Assembly (NCBI RefSeq): GCF_002067135.1
Contig: NZ_CP020105.1
Coordinates: 3,100,001 to 3,164,000 of the forward strand
DNA: 64,000 bases
Direction of reading: 5' to 3'
Source: Spirosoma rigui
GTDB taxonomy: Bacteria > Bacteroidota > Bacteroidia > Cytophagales > Spirosomataceae
This document shows, one piece after another, positions 51,869-60,537 of the stretch (positions within the stretch are counted from its first letter, which is position 1; each line of letters opens with the position of its first letter). The position numbers were made by a program, and so were the translations under genes. Under the pieces are notes generated by a model. That model saw only the letters and a program-made list of their open reading frames with translations. It was not told where the DNA came from and did no database searches.

Positions 51869-53350
51869 ATGTTTCTTCTCGATCAACTTCGTGCCCGAAC
51901 AACGAGCCAACGCATTGCGCTGGGCTTTTCGGTCGCGTTTGTGTTGATCGTCTGCGGATTTGCCATATCGTTCTACAGCTACTACCAGTACGGCAAAGAC
52001 ACCGAACGCGTGCGGCACACCTATCAGGTAATTGGTGCGCTGGAAAATACCCTATCGTTGGTTAAAGACGTTGAAACGGGGGCCCGGGGCTTTGTCATTA
52101 CCCGGGATTCGACTTATCTGGAACCTTACTACGCAGCCCTGCAGGAATTGCCCGCCAGACTGGACGAAGTGCGCGGCCTGACCACGGATAGTCCGTTGCA
52201 GGTGCAACGGATGGTTGTGCTCGACCAGCTCGTGCGGGGTAAAGTCGATCTGGTGCAGTACCGGCTAAAAACGTTGCAGACCGATATCCGGAAGAGTCGG
52301 ACTTACGCCAACGAAGGGAACCGGCGCATGAACGAACTGCGCCGGCACGTAGCGGTTATGGTCGATACGGAAAAGACGCTCATGGCAACGCGCAACTGGA
52401 AAGCAAACCGCTCGTTTCGGAACACGCTCATTCTTATTTTTGCGTTGTCGCTGCTTACCTTTCTGGCCCTGGCCCTGTCGTACTGGCAACTGGAACGGGA
52501 ACTGGTGCGCCGGCGACAAACGGAGGAGCAGTTGCGCGACTATGAATCCCGGCTGAAAGAGCAGATCAGGCAACTTGAAGCCTCCAATCAGGAGCTGGAA
52601 CGGTTTGCGTTTGTTGCCAGCCACGATTTGCAGGAACCACTACGCAAGATGCAATCGTTTGCTACGTTGGTGACCGAACGGTATGCCAACCTGCTCAACG
52701 ACGAAAGCAAAACGTTTATGGGTAAGATCATAAGCTCGGCCGAGCGCATGTCGAAGCTCATAAAAGACCTGCTGGACTTCTCGCGGATGTCCAGCAACCG
52801 GGAGAATTTCAAACCGGTTCGGTTGGATACGCTGGTTCAGCGCATACTCGACGACCAGGAATTACGGATAAAAGGGCTGAATGTCCAGGTAGAGGTTGGC
52901 GCGCTGCCCATGGTTCACGCGGTGGGAAGCCAGCTCGAACACCTGTTCAGTAACCTGATATCGAACGCGCTTAAATTTATACGGCCCGGTGTGCAGCCTG
53001 TTATCCGCATCCGGGCCAAAGCCATTGACGGACGGACGTATCCAGAATTAATTGCCGGCCGTCGTTATTTTGAGATCACGGTCGAAGACAATGGCATTGG
53101 CTTTGACGAAAAGTACCTGGATCACATTTTTAAAGTATTTCAGCGGTTGCATGGCAAGAATGAATTCGAAGGTACGGGCATTGGACTGGCTATCTGCAAG
53201 CGGGTCGTGGTCTATCATCATGGTTTTATAACGGCCCACAGCCAACTCAATCAGGGAACAACCTTTGTGGTTGTGCTACCCGAAAGTCAATTACTTCAAG
53301 ATTATGACCGATCAAACTCAACCGAAACCTATTCATATTCTGCTGGTTGA
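51869..53350 (+). CDS. CHASE3 sensor histidine kinase
   Basis: A 493-aa membrane kinase. A first membrane helix (about 18-36) is followed by a CHASE3-type periplasmic helical domain (TLSLVKDVETGARGFVITRDSTYLEPYY), a second helix (185-205), a coiled coil and the HisKA domain with the phosphorylated His252 (FAFVASHDLQEPLRK). The ATPase domain shows LEHLFSNLISNALKF (N box), DNGIGFD (G1) and GTGIGLAI (G2). The ATG 51869 fits the signal anchor and the promoter at 51837. Its 3' end overlaps the receiver gene by 47 bases, so the two are surely co-expressed. The signal is unknown. Confidence 0.93.
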   Translation: MFLLDQLRARTTSQRIALGFSVAFVLIVCGFAISFYSYYQYGKDTERVRHTYQVIGALENTLSLVKDVETGARGFVITRDSTYLEPYYAALQELPARLDEVRGLTTDSPLQVQRMVVLDQLVRGKVDLVQYRLKTLQTDIRKSRTYANEGNRRMNELRRHVAVMVDTEKTLMATRNWKANRSFRNTLILIFALSLLTFLALALSYWQLERELVRRRQTEEQLRDYESRLKEQIRQLEASNQELERFAFVASHDLQEPLRKMQSFATLVTERYANLLNDESKTFMGKIISSAERMSKLIKDLLDFSRMSSNRENFKPVRLDTLVQRILDDQELRIKGLNVQVEVGALPMVHAVGSQLEHLFSNLISNALKFIRPGVQPVIRIRAKAIDGRTYPELIAGRRYFEITVEDNGIGFDEKYLDHIFKVFQRLHGKNEFEGTGIGLAICKRVVVYHHGFITAHSQLNQGTTFVVVLPESQLLQDYDRSNSTETYSYSAG

Positions 53351-53768
53351 TGATGACGAGGACGATCGCTACCTCACCCGGGAAGCCTTTCATCAGCACT
53401 ACCCTAAAAGCCGTATTTCGTTCGCCGAGGATGGCGAAGATCTGCTGGATTTTCTCAACTACCGGGGCCGGTACGTTGGAGCAGTTCATACGTTGCCTGA
53501 GTTGATCCTGCTCGACCTGAACATGCCCCGCAAGGACGGCCGTGAGGTGCTGCGCGAGATCAAGGCCGACGATCAGTTTCGCCACATTCCCATTGTGGTG
53601 CTAACGACATCCGATGCCAAGGACGACATCGAAACGTCGTACTACAACGGCGCCAACAGCTTTATCACCAAACCGCCTACCTTTCAGCGGCTCAGCGAGG
53701 TGACCAAAGCAATTGGCCAGTACTGGTTCAGCGTCGTCACCGTGTGTGAACACGAAGGCGAAGAATAA
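53304..53768 (+). CDS. Single-domain response regulator (CheY-like)
   Basis: A 154-aa receiver protein, with no output domain. The active-site residues are visible: acidic pocket Asp16-Asp18, phospho-acceptor Asp71 (LILLDLNMPRK), Thr101/Thr102 and Lys123 (SFITKPP). The loop EDGEDLLDFLNYRGRYVG after the second strand is typical of receivers paired with phytochrome-like or CHASE3 kinases. It begins inside the kinase gene (47-base overlap, different frame), so it is the direct phosphate acceptor of that kinase. Downstream partner not seen. Confidence 0.93.
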   Translation: MTDQTQPKPIHILLVDDDEDDRYLTREAFHQHYPKSRISFAEDGEDLLDFLNYRGRYVGAVHTLPELILLDLNMPRKDGREVLREIKADDQFRHIPIVVLTTSDAKDDIETSYYNGANSFITKPPTFQRLSEVTKAIGQYWFSVVTVCEHEGEE

Positions 53769-53781
53769 CGAATCTATAGTC

Positions 53782-53825
53782 CGGTAAACAGCCACCGCAC
53801 CGGCAGGTACGGGCTGTTTACCGGG
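53782..53825. terminator. 13-bp bidirectional hairpin
   Basis: CCGGTAAACAGCC pairs perfectly with GGCTGTTTACCGG around an 18-base loop. It lies between the converging receiver and dacB genes, and the dacB stop codon (53818) is inside the second arm. Confidence 0.7.
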
Positions 53826-55344
53826 CGGTGAGGCCAACCAGTCTGACAAACACCTTCTCCAGTTCGGCGGTTACGTCGCGATTACGGCCCGGGGTGAATT
53901 TGTTGACAAGCAGGCAAAAGCTCATCTGTTCGCCATCGGCCGATGTGAAATAACCCGCGTATGCCCGCACCCCTTCTATCGAGCCGCTCTTAGCCCGAAT
54001 TTTGCCCGCAGCCGCGGTTCCCCGGGCCAGGCTTCGAACCGTTCCCGACTGACCCACCACCGGAATTGTTCCGTAAAAAGCCGTGAACGCCTGTTCGCGG
54101 GTCATCGCCGTCAGAACACCCGTCATGTTATCGGCCGTCAGGGCACCGGTGGTTGAAAGGCCACTGCCGTCCCGAATACGAAACCCGTCCAGATTTACTC
54201 CTTTGCTTTTCCAGTACGTTGCCAGAACGCTGATGCTGCTATCGGTGGAGGGTACACTTTTGCGCAGGGCCAGGGCCGTTGTCCGCAGCAGGGCTTCGGC
54301 ATACAGGTTTATACTCTGAAAATTTGTTTCCCGGACCAGATCCGCCAGCGCGGGCGACTGATACTGCGCCAGCCGTGTGCGGGAAGCCGACAGGTCGACC
54401 GTTGCCGGCAGGCCGCCACCAACCGAGAGGGGTGGATTGGCAACGGTGATATTTGAGGCCACAAGTTGCTGCTGAAGCGCATAGGCGGCATGGTAGGCCG
54501 GATCGGGGAGGGCTCCTTTCACGGTAAATTCGCTGGTAAGCGGCACTTTTCCCGTTAGCCACTGCTGAGTCTGAAACGGCGCCCCGAAGATATTAACCTG
54601 ATCACCTGTGTTGGGAGCATCGGTCGTTACTGTATTGCGAAAATTCAAGTAGGGAACGGCTGGTTCAAACCGCGCTACGGTAGTGGCCGCACCAACCGAA
54701 CGGCCGGGTTTGAACGTAACCCGGTATAAATTCTCGTTGATGTTCAGCGCGCTCAGGCTGGCACCGTAGTAATTCCCCAAATCCCCGAACGGCCAGGTCG
54801 TCGGTGTGGTCAGGTCGGCATACAGGCTGGCGTCGCCCACAACTGTCCCCTGAATGCGTTTAATGCCCGCATTACGGATCGCTGTTGCCCAGCTTTTGAT
54901 CAGCGTTGACTGGTCCGGGTAGCCCGTAAACCGGCCGCTACCCAATGAGGGATCGCCCGTACCGCGGATGTAGATATTACCCGTCAGGATGCTGTCCTGG
55001 ATAACACCGTCGTATTCGAGGGTGGTCGTATAGGTATACCCTGGGCTCAGTACCGCCAGTGCTGTAGCGGTCGTTATGAGCTTGAGCGTCGAAGCCGATG
55101 GCAGGCTCTGCCGGGCGTTGTACCCAATGAGTTCCTGTCCGTCACGCACGCGCCGAACCGACAGGGCTACCGTACCGTAGCGGACAGCCGGGCTGCTCTG
55201 GAATGCGTCGAGCTGGTTCACCAATTGCTGTACAGCTGCCGAATCGGCAGTGGGCGGGCCCGACGCACCCGCGCCGGGGGAGAAGGCATAGCTGGTTGAT
55301 AAACAGGAGAGGGAATAAAATAGAAGGCGGGCAAAAGCAAGCAT
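53818..55344 (-). CDS. dacB: D-alanyl-D-alanine carboxypeptidase/endopeptidase (PBP4, S13 family)
   Basis: Periplasmic peptidoglycan hydrolase of 508 aa that trims stem peptides and cuts cross-links. The signal peptide (MLAFARLLFYSLSCLSTSYAF) is followed by the three penicillin-binding motifs in order: SxxK at 85-88 (PSASTLK), SxN in NFQSINLYAEALLR and KSG in RAKSGSIEGVRAYAGY. A large insert between the first two motifs, rich in Gly/Thr (TGNIYIRGTGDPSLGSG), is usual for S13. A T-tailed terminator lies 73 bases upstream of the ATG in the same direction, so the leader may be attenuated. Confidence 0.95.
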   Translation of the reverse strand: MLAFARLLFYSLSCLSTSYAFSPGAGASGPPTADSAAVQQLVNQLDAFQSSPAVRYGTVALSVRRVRDGQELIGYNARQSLPSASTLKLITTATALAVLSPGYTYTTTLEYDGVIQDSILTGNIYIRGTGDPSLGSGRFTGYPDQSTLIKSWATAIRNAGIKRIQGTVVGDASLYADLTTPTTWPFGDLGNYYGASLSALNINENLYRVTFKPGRSVGAATTVARFEPAVPYLNFRNTVTTDAPNTGDQVNIFGAPFQTQQWLTGKVPLTSEFTVKGALPDPAYHAAYALQQQLVASNITVANPPLSVGGGLPATVDLSASRTRLAQYQSPALADLVRETNFQSINLYAEALLRTTALALRKSVPSTDSSISVLATYWKSKGVNLDGFRIRDGSGLSTTGALTADNMTGVLTAMTREQAFTAFYGTIPVVGQSGTVRSLARGTAAAGKIRAKSGSIEGVRAYAGYFTSADGEQMSFCLLVNKFTPGRNRDVTAELEKVFVRLVGLTAR

Positions 55345-55417
55345 AAAAGAGACGATGGAATCAGGTCGGCTAGTTCGTATTCCTGACTACGGTGCAAAAC
55401 TGCAAAAACCAACCCAC

Positions 55418-55444
55418 AAAAAAACCCGGTCACTAGAACCGGGT
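55418..55444 (-). terminator. Terminator in the dacB leader
   Basis: On the minus strand ACCCGGT pairs with ACCGGGT around a 7-base loop, then seven T residues follow. It lies between the TATATTTG promoter element and dacB, so it either ends a small RNA or attenuates dacB. Confidence 0.7.
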
Positions 55445-55501
55445 CCTGGTAGTTTGCGTGAAAGCGGTGGACCGGTCTGGCGTGGACAGGCGGAAACCGC
55501 A
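55418..55501 (-). ncRNA. Candidate 85-nt small RNA or attenuated dacB leader
   Basis: Bounded by the minus-strand -7 box at 55508-55515 and the terminator at 55418-55444. The predicted RNA contains a short GCGG-TTT-CCGC hairpin near its 5' end. No known RNA family was recognised, and it does not fold as a tRNA by eye. Confidence 0.3.
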
Positions 55502-55507
55502 CGAAGA

Positions 55508-55515
55508 CAAATATA
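55508..55515 (-). promoter_or_regulatory. Promoter -7 element in the dacB leader
   Basis: Minus-strand TATATTTG matches TAnnTTTG. No TTTG is visible at -33. Confidence 0.45.
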
Positions 55516-55849
55516 CGTCGGACAGGTCCGTTCGGATTTATTTGGTCACCGGATACCCAACGAGGGCGAGATTCCGGCGGTAGCCAGGCGAACGAGTGTC
55601 GATCAGCAGGGTGCCCGGTATTGTAGTTGGCTTAAGGGCAGATACTTACGCAATTGCCGGCGCGTATTTATGCACAGTAGTTCAGTTGGGTGGTCCGTAT
55701 CGGAACGGGAGGAGGTTTACCCGTGTTTTACCGAAAATAGCAGTCAATGTTGTAATATTGCAGACCTACGTAATTCGCACCACCTCTTTTGTGTGGTTAC
55801 CATCAATATTGACGAACAAAAAAACGACTTCAGAACTTAAGCTGTACGC

Positions 55850-57280
55850 ATGAAATTATCGTTTCTGGGGGCGGCCCGGCAGGTGACAGGTAGTATGTAC
55901 CTGCTGGAACTGGATGATTACCGCATCCTGATAGACTGTGGGTCTGATATGGAACGCTCGAGTTCCAACGGTCAGACAACCGCTCCAACCACTCCTCAAC
56001 CGGGTTTTTTCCCATTTGAGGCTTCAAGCATAAACCTGGTACTGCTCACCCATGCCCACATGGATCACTCGGGCAACCTGCCGCACCTGTTCCGCGAGGG
56101 ATATGAAGGGCAGATCCTGTGCACCGAGCCAACGTTTGCACTCACCAATGTACTGCTTCGCGATTCAGCCTCGCTCAATCAAAAGCGGATCAATGAACTC
56201 AACGCCAGTAAAAAGCAACGGGTAAAGGATCGTCAGTTGCAGATGCAGAAAGATCTGTTCCTCGACAAGCAGGTTCGGGAAACCATGGAAAACGTGGTGC
56301 CCATTGCCTTTAACCGAAAGTTCAGAGTGGCCGATGGGGTGGACGTTACGTTTATCCCGGCAGGGCACCTGCTGGGGGCGGCCCACATCGTGATCAACGT
56401 CGAAGAGAATGGTGAGCGCAAAAGTATTTGTTTCTCAGGCGATATCGGCCGGAAAAACTACCCGCTGCTGGTTGATCCGGCTCCCGTACCCAACGTCGAT
56501 TACCTGATCTGCGAAAGTACATACGGTAATCGGCTACACGAAAACATGATGTCCCCCGAAGACGCACTGGCCGATATTATCCAGCGAACGTGTATCGATA
56601 TTCCGGGACGGCTCATTATTCCTTCTTTCAGCGTTGGCCGTACGCAGGCCCTGTTGTACACCCTTAACCGGTTGTACACCGAGCGTGGCTTCCCGCCCAT
56701 CAAAGTATTCTCCGATAGTCCAATGGGATTCGAGAGTACCAAGATCTACCTGCAGCACGTGAAAATGCTGAATGGAGAAGCGCGGGAGTTTTACAAAGAA
56801 AATGAAGCCCTGTTCGACTTCCAGAACTTCGAGTTCCTCGAGTCGGCCAAGGCCAGCAAAGCCGTTTCCAACTACGGTGAGCCCTGCATTATCATCTCTT
56901 CATCGGGCATGGTTCAGGGAGGGCGCGTTGAATACCACGTTGCTGAAAACATCAGCAATCCTTATTCAACCATTCTGATCATTGGCTACTGCGCCGAGGG
57001 AACGCTTGGCTGGCGGTTGCTCAACGGGCAATCAACGCTGACAATCAAAGGCAAAGACCATACGGTACTGGCCAATATTGAAAAAATTGACGTGTTTAGT
57101 GGCCACGGCGATCGCAATGACCTGATGAATTTTGTGGAGATGCAGTCGCCCGAAACGCTAAAAAACATTTTTCTCGTTCACGGCGAATACGAGAGCATGG
57201 AGTCGTTTAAAGCAACCCTTGCCGAAGCCGGGTACCCACAGGTAATCATTCCGAAAAAAGGCGAAAGCTTTGACCTATAA
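55850..57280 (+). CDS. Beta-CASP metallo-beta-lactamase-fold RNA nuclease
   Basis: A 476-aa CPSF73/YSH1-like nuclease. The metallo-beta-lactamase motif HxHxDH is His68-Ala-His70-Met-Asp72-His73 (LLTHAHMDHSG); further metal ligands are in PAGHLLGAAHIV and CFSGDIGRK. The beta-CASP insertion begins near IICESTYGN-type ICESTYGNRLH, and its conserved SSSGMVQGGR and the final VHGE histidine (NIFLVHGEYESM) are present. The family cuts or trims RNA in the cytoplasm. Its only close neighbour on the strand is accA, 75 bases after its stop. Confidence 0.93.
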   Translation: MKLSFLGAARQVTGSMYLLELDDYRILIDCGSDMERSSSNGQTTAPTTPQPGFFPFEASSINLVLLTHAHMDHSGNLPHLFREGYEGQILCTEPTFALTNVLLRDSASLNQKRINELNASKKQRVKDRQLQMQKDLFLDKQVRETMENVVPIAFNRKFRVADGVDVTFIPAGHLLGAAHIVINVEENGERKSICFSGDIGRKNYPLLVDPAPVPNVDYLICESTYGNRLHENMMSPEDALADIIQRTCIDIPGRLIIPSFSVGRTQALLYTLNRLYTERGFPPIKVFSDSPMGFESTKIYLQHVKMLNGEAREFYKENEALFDFQNFEFLESAKASKAVSNYGEPCIIISSSGMVQGGRVEYHVAENISNPYSTILIIGYCAEGTLGWRLLNGQSTLTIKGKDHTVLANIEKIDVFSGHGDRNDLMNFVEMQSPETLKNIFLVHGEYESMESFKATLAEAGYPQVIIPKKGESFDL

Positions 57281-57350
57281 AGGAGAAAAGGGAGGAAGGG
57301 AAAAGAAGTAGCGGTTTTGCGTGCTTTCTCCCTTTGCTCCCTTCTCCCTC
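57281..57350. repeat. Imperfect purine/pyrimidine hairpin between the nuclease gene and accA
   Basis: A purine-rich arm (GGGAGGAAGGGAAAAG core) and a pyrimidine-rich arm (CTCCCTTTGCTCCCTTCTCC) can pair with several mismatches and bulges. It resembles the other purine-first hairpins in the window but is less perfect. The second arm ends in CTCTTTTT just before the accA ATG. Confidence 0.5.
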
Positions 57351-57355
57351 TTTTT

Positions 57356-58324
57356 ATGAGAACATACCTCGACTTTGAAAAACCAATTGCCGACCTCGAA
57401 TCGCGGCTGGAAGAAACCAAGCGATTGGCGCAAACCAGCAACGTCGACGTTAGCGAAGCGGTTACTGTACTGGAGCAGAGTATCGATAAGCTGCGCCAGG
57501 AAATATTCAGAAACCTGACCCGCTGGCAGCGCGTTCAGCTGTCACGCCACCCCGACCGGCCGTATTCCCTCGATTACATATCGCTCATGTGCGATCAGTT
57601 TATCGAACTGCACGGCGACCGTACGGTGCGGGACGATCCGGCCATGGTTGGTGGCTTCTGCGAGATAGGGCGCACCGGCGAACCGGGCCAGACCGTGATG
57701 ATCATCGGCCAGCAGAAAGGGCGTAACACGAAGCAGCGCCAGCAGCGTAACTTCGGGATGCCCAACCCCGAAGGGTACCGCAAAGCGCTGCGCCTGATGA
57801 AACTGGCCGAGAAATTCAACAAGCCTATCATCACGCTGATCGATACGCCGGGGGCGTTCCCGGGGCTGGAAGCTGAAGAGCGCGGACAGGGCGAGGCCAT
57901 TGCCCGTAACCTGAAGGAAATGTTCATGCTGACGGTACCCGTTATCTGTATCGTTATCGGAGAAGGCGCTTCGGGTGGGGCACTGGGTATCGCCATTGGC
58001 GACCGGGTGCTGATGCTGGAAAACACCTGGTATTCGGTTATATCGCCCGAAAACTGCTCCACGATCCTGTGGCGTAGCTGGGACTTCAAAGAGCAGGCTG
58101 CCGAGGCTATGAAGCTCACCGCCCGCGATATGGAAGCGGCCAAACTCGTCGATGGCATCGTCGATGAACCCCTCGGTGGTGCGCACAATGACCACCTGCA
58201 GATGGCCAATCACCTTAAATCGGTTATTCTGGACACGTTGTCTGAGCTTAGTGCCATTGATCCGCAGGTACGAATTGACCAGCGGATCGAGAAGTTCTGC
58301 TCAATGGGCGTTGTGCTGGAGTAA
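57356..58324 (+). CDS. accA: Acetyl-CoA carboxylase carboxyltransferase subunit alpha
   Basis: Subunit of 322 aa that, with AccD, moves carboxyl from biotin to acetyl-CoA to make malonyl-CoA. ATG 57356 ([20 protein letters not shown]) is used; the upstream extension overlaps the hairpin. The signatures DFIELHGDR-type ([23 protein letters not shown]), [47 protein letters not shown] and [11 protein letters not shown] are complete. No accD or accBC gene is nearby. Confidence 0.97.
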   Translation: MRTYLDFEKPIADLESRLEETKRLAQTSNVDVSEAVTVLEQSIDKLRQEIFRNLTRWQRVQLSRHPDRPYSLDYISLMCDQFIELHGDRTVRDDPAMVGGFCEIGRTGEPGQTVMIIGQQKGRNTKQRQQRNFGMPNPEGYRKALRLMKLAEKFNKPIITLIDTPGAFPGLEAEERGQGEAIARNLKEMFMLTVPVICIVIGEGASGGALGIAIGDRVLMLENTWYSVISPENCSTILWRSWDFKEQAAEAMKLTARDMEAAKLVDGIVDEPLGGAHNDHLQMANHLKSVILDTLSELSAIDPQVRIDQRIEKFCSMGVVLE

Positions 58325-58348
58325 TTTACCCGGAAACACCGTTTAGGC

Positions 58349-58380
58349 AGAAGCCGCTGGGAAACCCTCAGCGGCTTTCT
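58349..58380 (+). terminator. Terminator of accA
   Basis: AAGCCGCTG pairs with CAGCGGCTT around a 9-base loop, followed by TCTTATG. The T-run is short. Confidence 0.6.
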
Positions 58381-58417
58381 TATGCGACCCCATGGCCGTT
58401 AGTCAGCAAATCTGCGT

Positions 58418-58425
58418 TAACTTTG
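58418..58425 (+). promoter_or_regulatory. Promoter -7 element of the HAD phosphatase gene
   Basis: TAACTTTG matches TAnnTTTG, 38 bases before the ATG at 58464. It lies inside the upstream frame extension beginning at 58392, against that start. Confidence 0.5.
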
Positions 58426-58463
58426 GTCGTCGGTTCACCAACCCGGCACGCTTTGGTTTTTAC

Positions 58464-59102
58464 ATGGATTCTACGCTCGACCCCTCGACCCTCAAAAATC
58501 TCATCTTCGATCTTGGCGATGTCATCATCCCAATCGACCTCACCGCTCCCGTTCGTAATTTTGCGATGTTGGCAAATCTGCCCGAAGCGGATGTCTGGGC
58601 AATCTGGAAGGAGCACGACTTTATCAATCACTACGAAACCGGCCTGATCGACGACGAAGCGTTTCGCCTGCAGCTGCGGCAACTGCTGAAAAACGACGCC
58701 TGGGCCGATGAAGTGATTGATACGGCCTGGAATACGGTGCTGCTCGATCTGCCCGTTGAGCGCGTTGAGCGGATCAAAGAACTGGCCGGTACGTATCGGC
58801 TGTTCCTGTTGAGCAATACCAGCCCCATTCATATTCGTCGGGTAAACAGTGTTCTGACCCAACTGAACCAGCCAACGCTTGAGGAGCTCTTTGAGCGCGT
58901 ATTTTATTCCTACGAGGTCCGGATGGCAAAACCGACGCCCGGTATCTATGAATACGTGTTGTCAGAAGCGGGAATTGACGCAGCCAGCACGGCCTTTTTC
59001 GACGATAATGCCGCGAACATCCGGGCCGCTGCTGAGTTAGGTATTCAGGCTGTGCAGGTTCAGCCCCCCATGACAATCGTAGACTACTTAAAGGATGTGT
59101 AG
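58464..59102 (+). CDS. HAD-superfamily hydrolase (sugar or nucleotide phosphatase type)
   Basis: A 212-aa HAD phosphatase. The nucleophile motif is IFDLGDVII with Asp16, and the second catalytic position Asp19 is Gly-Asp rather than the usual DxD, as in the YihX glucose-1-phosphatase branch. The later motifs FLLSNTSPIHI (motif II Ser/Asn), RMAKPTPGIYEYV (motif III Lys) and FFDDNAANIRAA (motif IV Asp-Asp) are in order. Cap domain is the small helical type. Start ATG 58464 is inside an upstream frame extension. It follows accA and is ended by a 10-bp hairpin at 59123. Confidence 0.88.
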   Translation: MDSTLDPSTLKNLIFDLGDVIIPIDLTAPVRNFAMLANLPEADVWAIWKEHDFINHYETGLIDDEAFRLQLRQLLKNDAWADEVIDTAWNTVLLDLPVERVERIKELAGTYRLFLLSNTSPIHIRRVNSVLTQLNQPTLEELFERVFYSYEVRMAKPTPGIYEYVLSEAGIDAASTAFFDDNAANIRAAAELGIQAVQVQPPMTIVDYLKDV

Positions 59103-59122
59103 TACTGTATAACGTACATGAC

Positions 59123-59153
59123 AGGCTGCATGCGTTGATAGTTCATGCAGCCT
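59123..59153 (+). terminator. Hairpin after the HAD gene
   Basis: AGGCTGCATG pairs perfectly with CATGCAGCCT around an 11-base loop. The following sequence (ATATCAT) has no T-run, so termination is uncertain. Confidence 0.5.
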
Positions 59154-59189
59154 ATATCATACCGCATACAATACTACCCACCGCTTCCT

Positions 59190-60341
59190 ATGAATAAAAG
59201 TACGCGCACCTACCTCCTCCACGGAGGTCTTTTTTTGCTTACCCTGATTACGACCACCCTCTCGGGAGCTGAGTGGATGTTTGGCCGGTTATTCATCCCG
59301 ATGGAGAAAATGGTGACGCTGGGCTGGACCGAGTTTGTGGCGGGGTTCCAGTTCTCGATCCCTTTTCTGGCTATTCTGACGGTGCATGAATTTGGTCACT
59401 ACGTTGTGGCCCGCGCCAACCACGTCCGGGTGACGCTGCCGTACTACATTCCACTGTGGTTTGGTATCGGCGAAAGCATTGGCACGCTGGGGGCATTTAT
59501 TCGGATCAAAGACTATATCAGCAGCCGCCAGAAATACTTCGATATTGGCATTGCTGGTCCACTGGCGGGATTTGTACTGGCGCTGTTCGTGCTTTGGTAC
59601 GCCTTTGCTCAACTACCCCCCGCCGAGTATATTTTTACCATTCACCCGGAGTATCAGAAGTGGGGACTCGACTATGGGCAGTTTGCCTACAAAAACATAC
59701 CGGCGGGCGGGTCACTGGCGCTGGGCGATAACCTGCTTTTTAGCTTTTTCAAGACGTATGTAGCCGATCCAACCCGGTTGCCGCACCCTAATGAGATGAT
59801 CCACTACCCATTTGTGCTGGCGGGTTATCTGGCCTTGTTTTTTACGTCGCTCAACCTGATTCCCATCGGTCAACTCGATGGGGGGCATATTTTATATGCT
59901 CTTATCGGCCGGGAGCGCTTTCGGTGGGTAGCACCCGCCCTCTTCATTGTGTTTGCGTTCTATGCCGGGCTGGGGGTGTTCAAGCCGGCCGACTTTGCCG
60001 TACCCACCAATGAAGCTTTTTTCACCCAGCTTGGATATTTCGCGTTGTACGTCTTTTTCCTGTTTACGGCCTTTGCCCGCATCAGCGACAACAGGACAAC
60101 GGGCTGGTTAATTACACTGAGCGTAGTGGCGACGCAGCTGTTCTTCTCCTGGTTACGGCCCGACTGGGAAGGCTACTCAGGCTTTCTGGTGTTTGTCTTT
60201 GTGCTGGGCCGTTTCCTTGGTGTTTACCACCCCGACACGGAACAGGATGAGCCCCTGAACGCAACCCGGAAAATCCTGGGCTGGTTGGCCCTGATCATCT
60301 TTATACTGTGTTTTAGTCCCCGTCCATTTATTATTTCCTGA
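59190..60341 (+). CDS. Site-2 protease (intramembrane metalloprotease)
   Basis: A 383-aa integral membrane zinc protease of the M50 family that cuts transmembrane substrates such as anti-sigma factors. The zinc site HEFGH is at 66-70 inside a membrane helix, and the conserved NLIPIGQLDGGH (N-x2-P-x3-LDG) is near residue 225. No PDZ domain is seen between them. Eight or more helices are likely. ATG 59190 (MNKSTRTYLLHGG) is used, as the upstream frame is weak. It could act in regulated proteolysis; an ECF sigma factor gene lies 1.6 kb downstream, but a link is not shown. Confidence 0.92.
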   Translation: MNKSTRTYLLHGGLFLLTLITTTLSGAEWMFGRLFIPMEKMVTLGWTEFVAGFQFSIPFLAILTVHEFGHYVVARANHVRVTLPYYIPLWFGIGESIGTLGAFIRIKDYISSRQKYFDIGIAGPLAGFVLALFVLWYAFAQLPPAEYIFTIHPEYQKWGLDYGQFAYKNIPAGGSLALGDNLLFSFFKTYVADPTRLPHPNEMIHYPFVLAGYLALFFTSLNLIPIGQLDGGHILYALIGRERFRWVAPALFIVFAFYAGLGVFKPADFAVPTNEAFFTQLGYFALYVFFLFTAFARISDNRTTGWLITLSVVATQLFFSWLRPDWEGYSGFLVFVFVLGRFLGVYHPDTEQDEPLNATRKILGWLALIIFILCFSPRPFIIS

Positions 60342-60537
60342 TTTTTCAGCCACTGGAACGAGAGAAGCCAGACGCCGTACACCCAGGATGAACGCCGGTA
60401 GAGTAAGCAGCAGGAGTACGTATTTATACGTGAGCCAATGCGGGATTTTACGCAGTAGAAAACACCGTATAACTGCTTAAGTTTGTCAGCTTGCTGGTTT
60501 GTGCCGGCATGCATCACCTGTATAGTCAGTTGACAGT

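Larger units (their letters stand above)
55345..55849. other. 505-base intergenic region upstream of dacB
   Basis: Divergent spacer between dacB and the beta-CASP nuclease gene. It holds a minus-strand terminator (55418-55444), a minus-strand -7 box (55508-55515) and no recognised gene. A 161-codon open frame on the plus strand (55355-55840) has no family signature and biased composition, so I do not call it. Confidence 0.55.

Noticed and set aside
55355-55840. A 161-codon open frame on the plus strand between dacB and the beta-CASP gene
   Set aside because: No family signature, mixed composition without a plausible fold, and it crosses the minus-strand promoter and terminator in the dacB leader.
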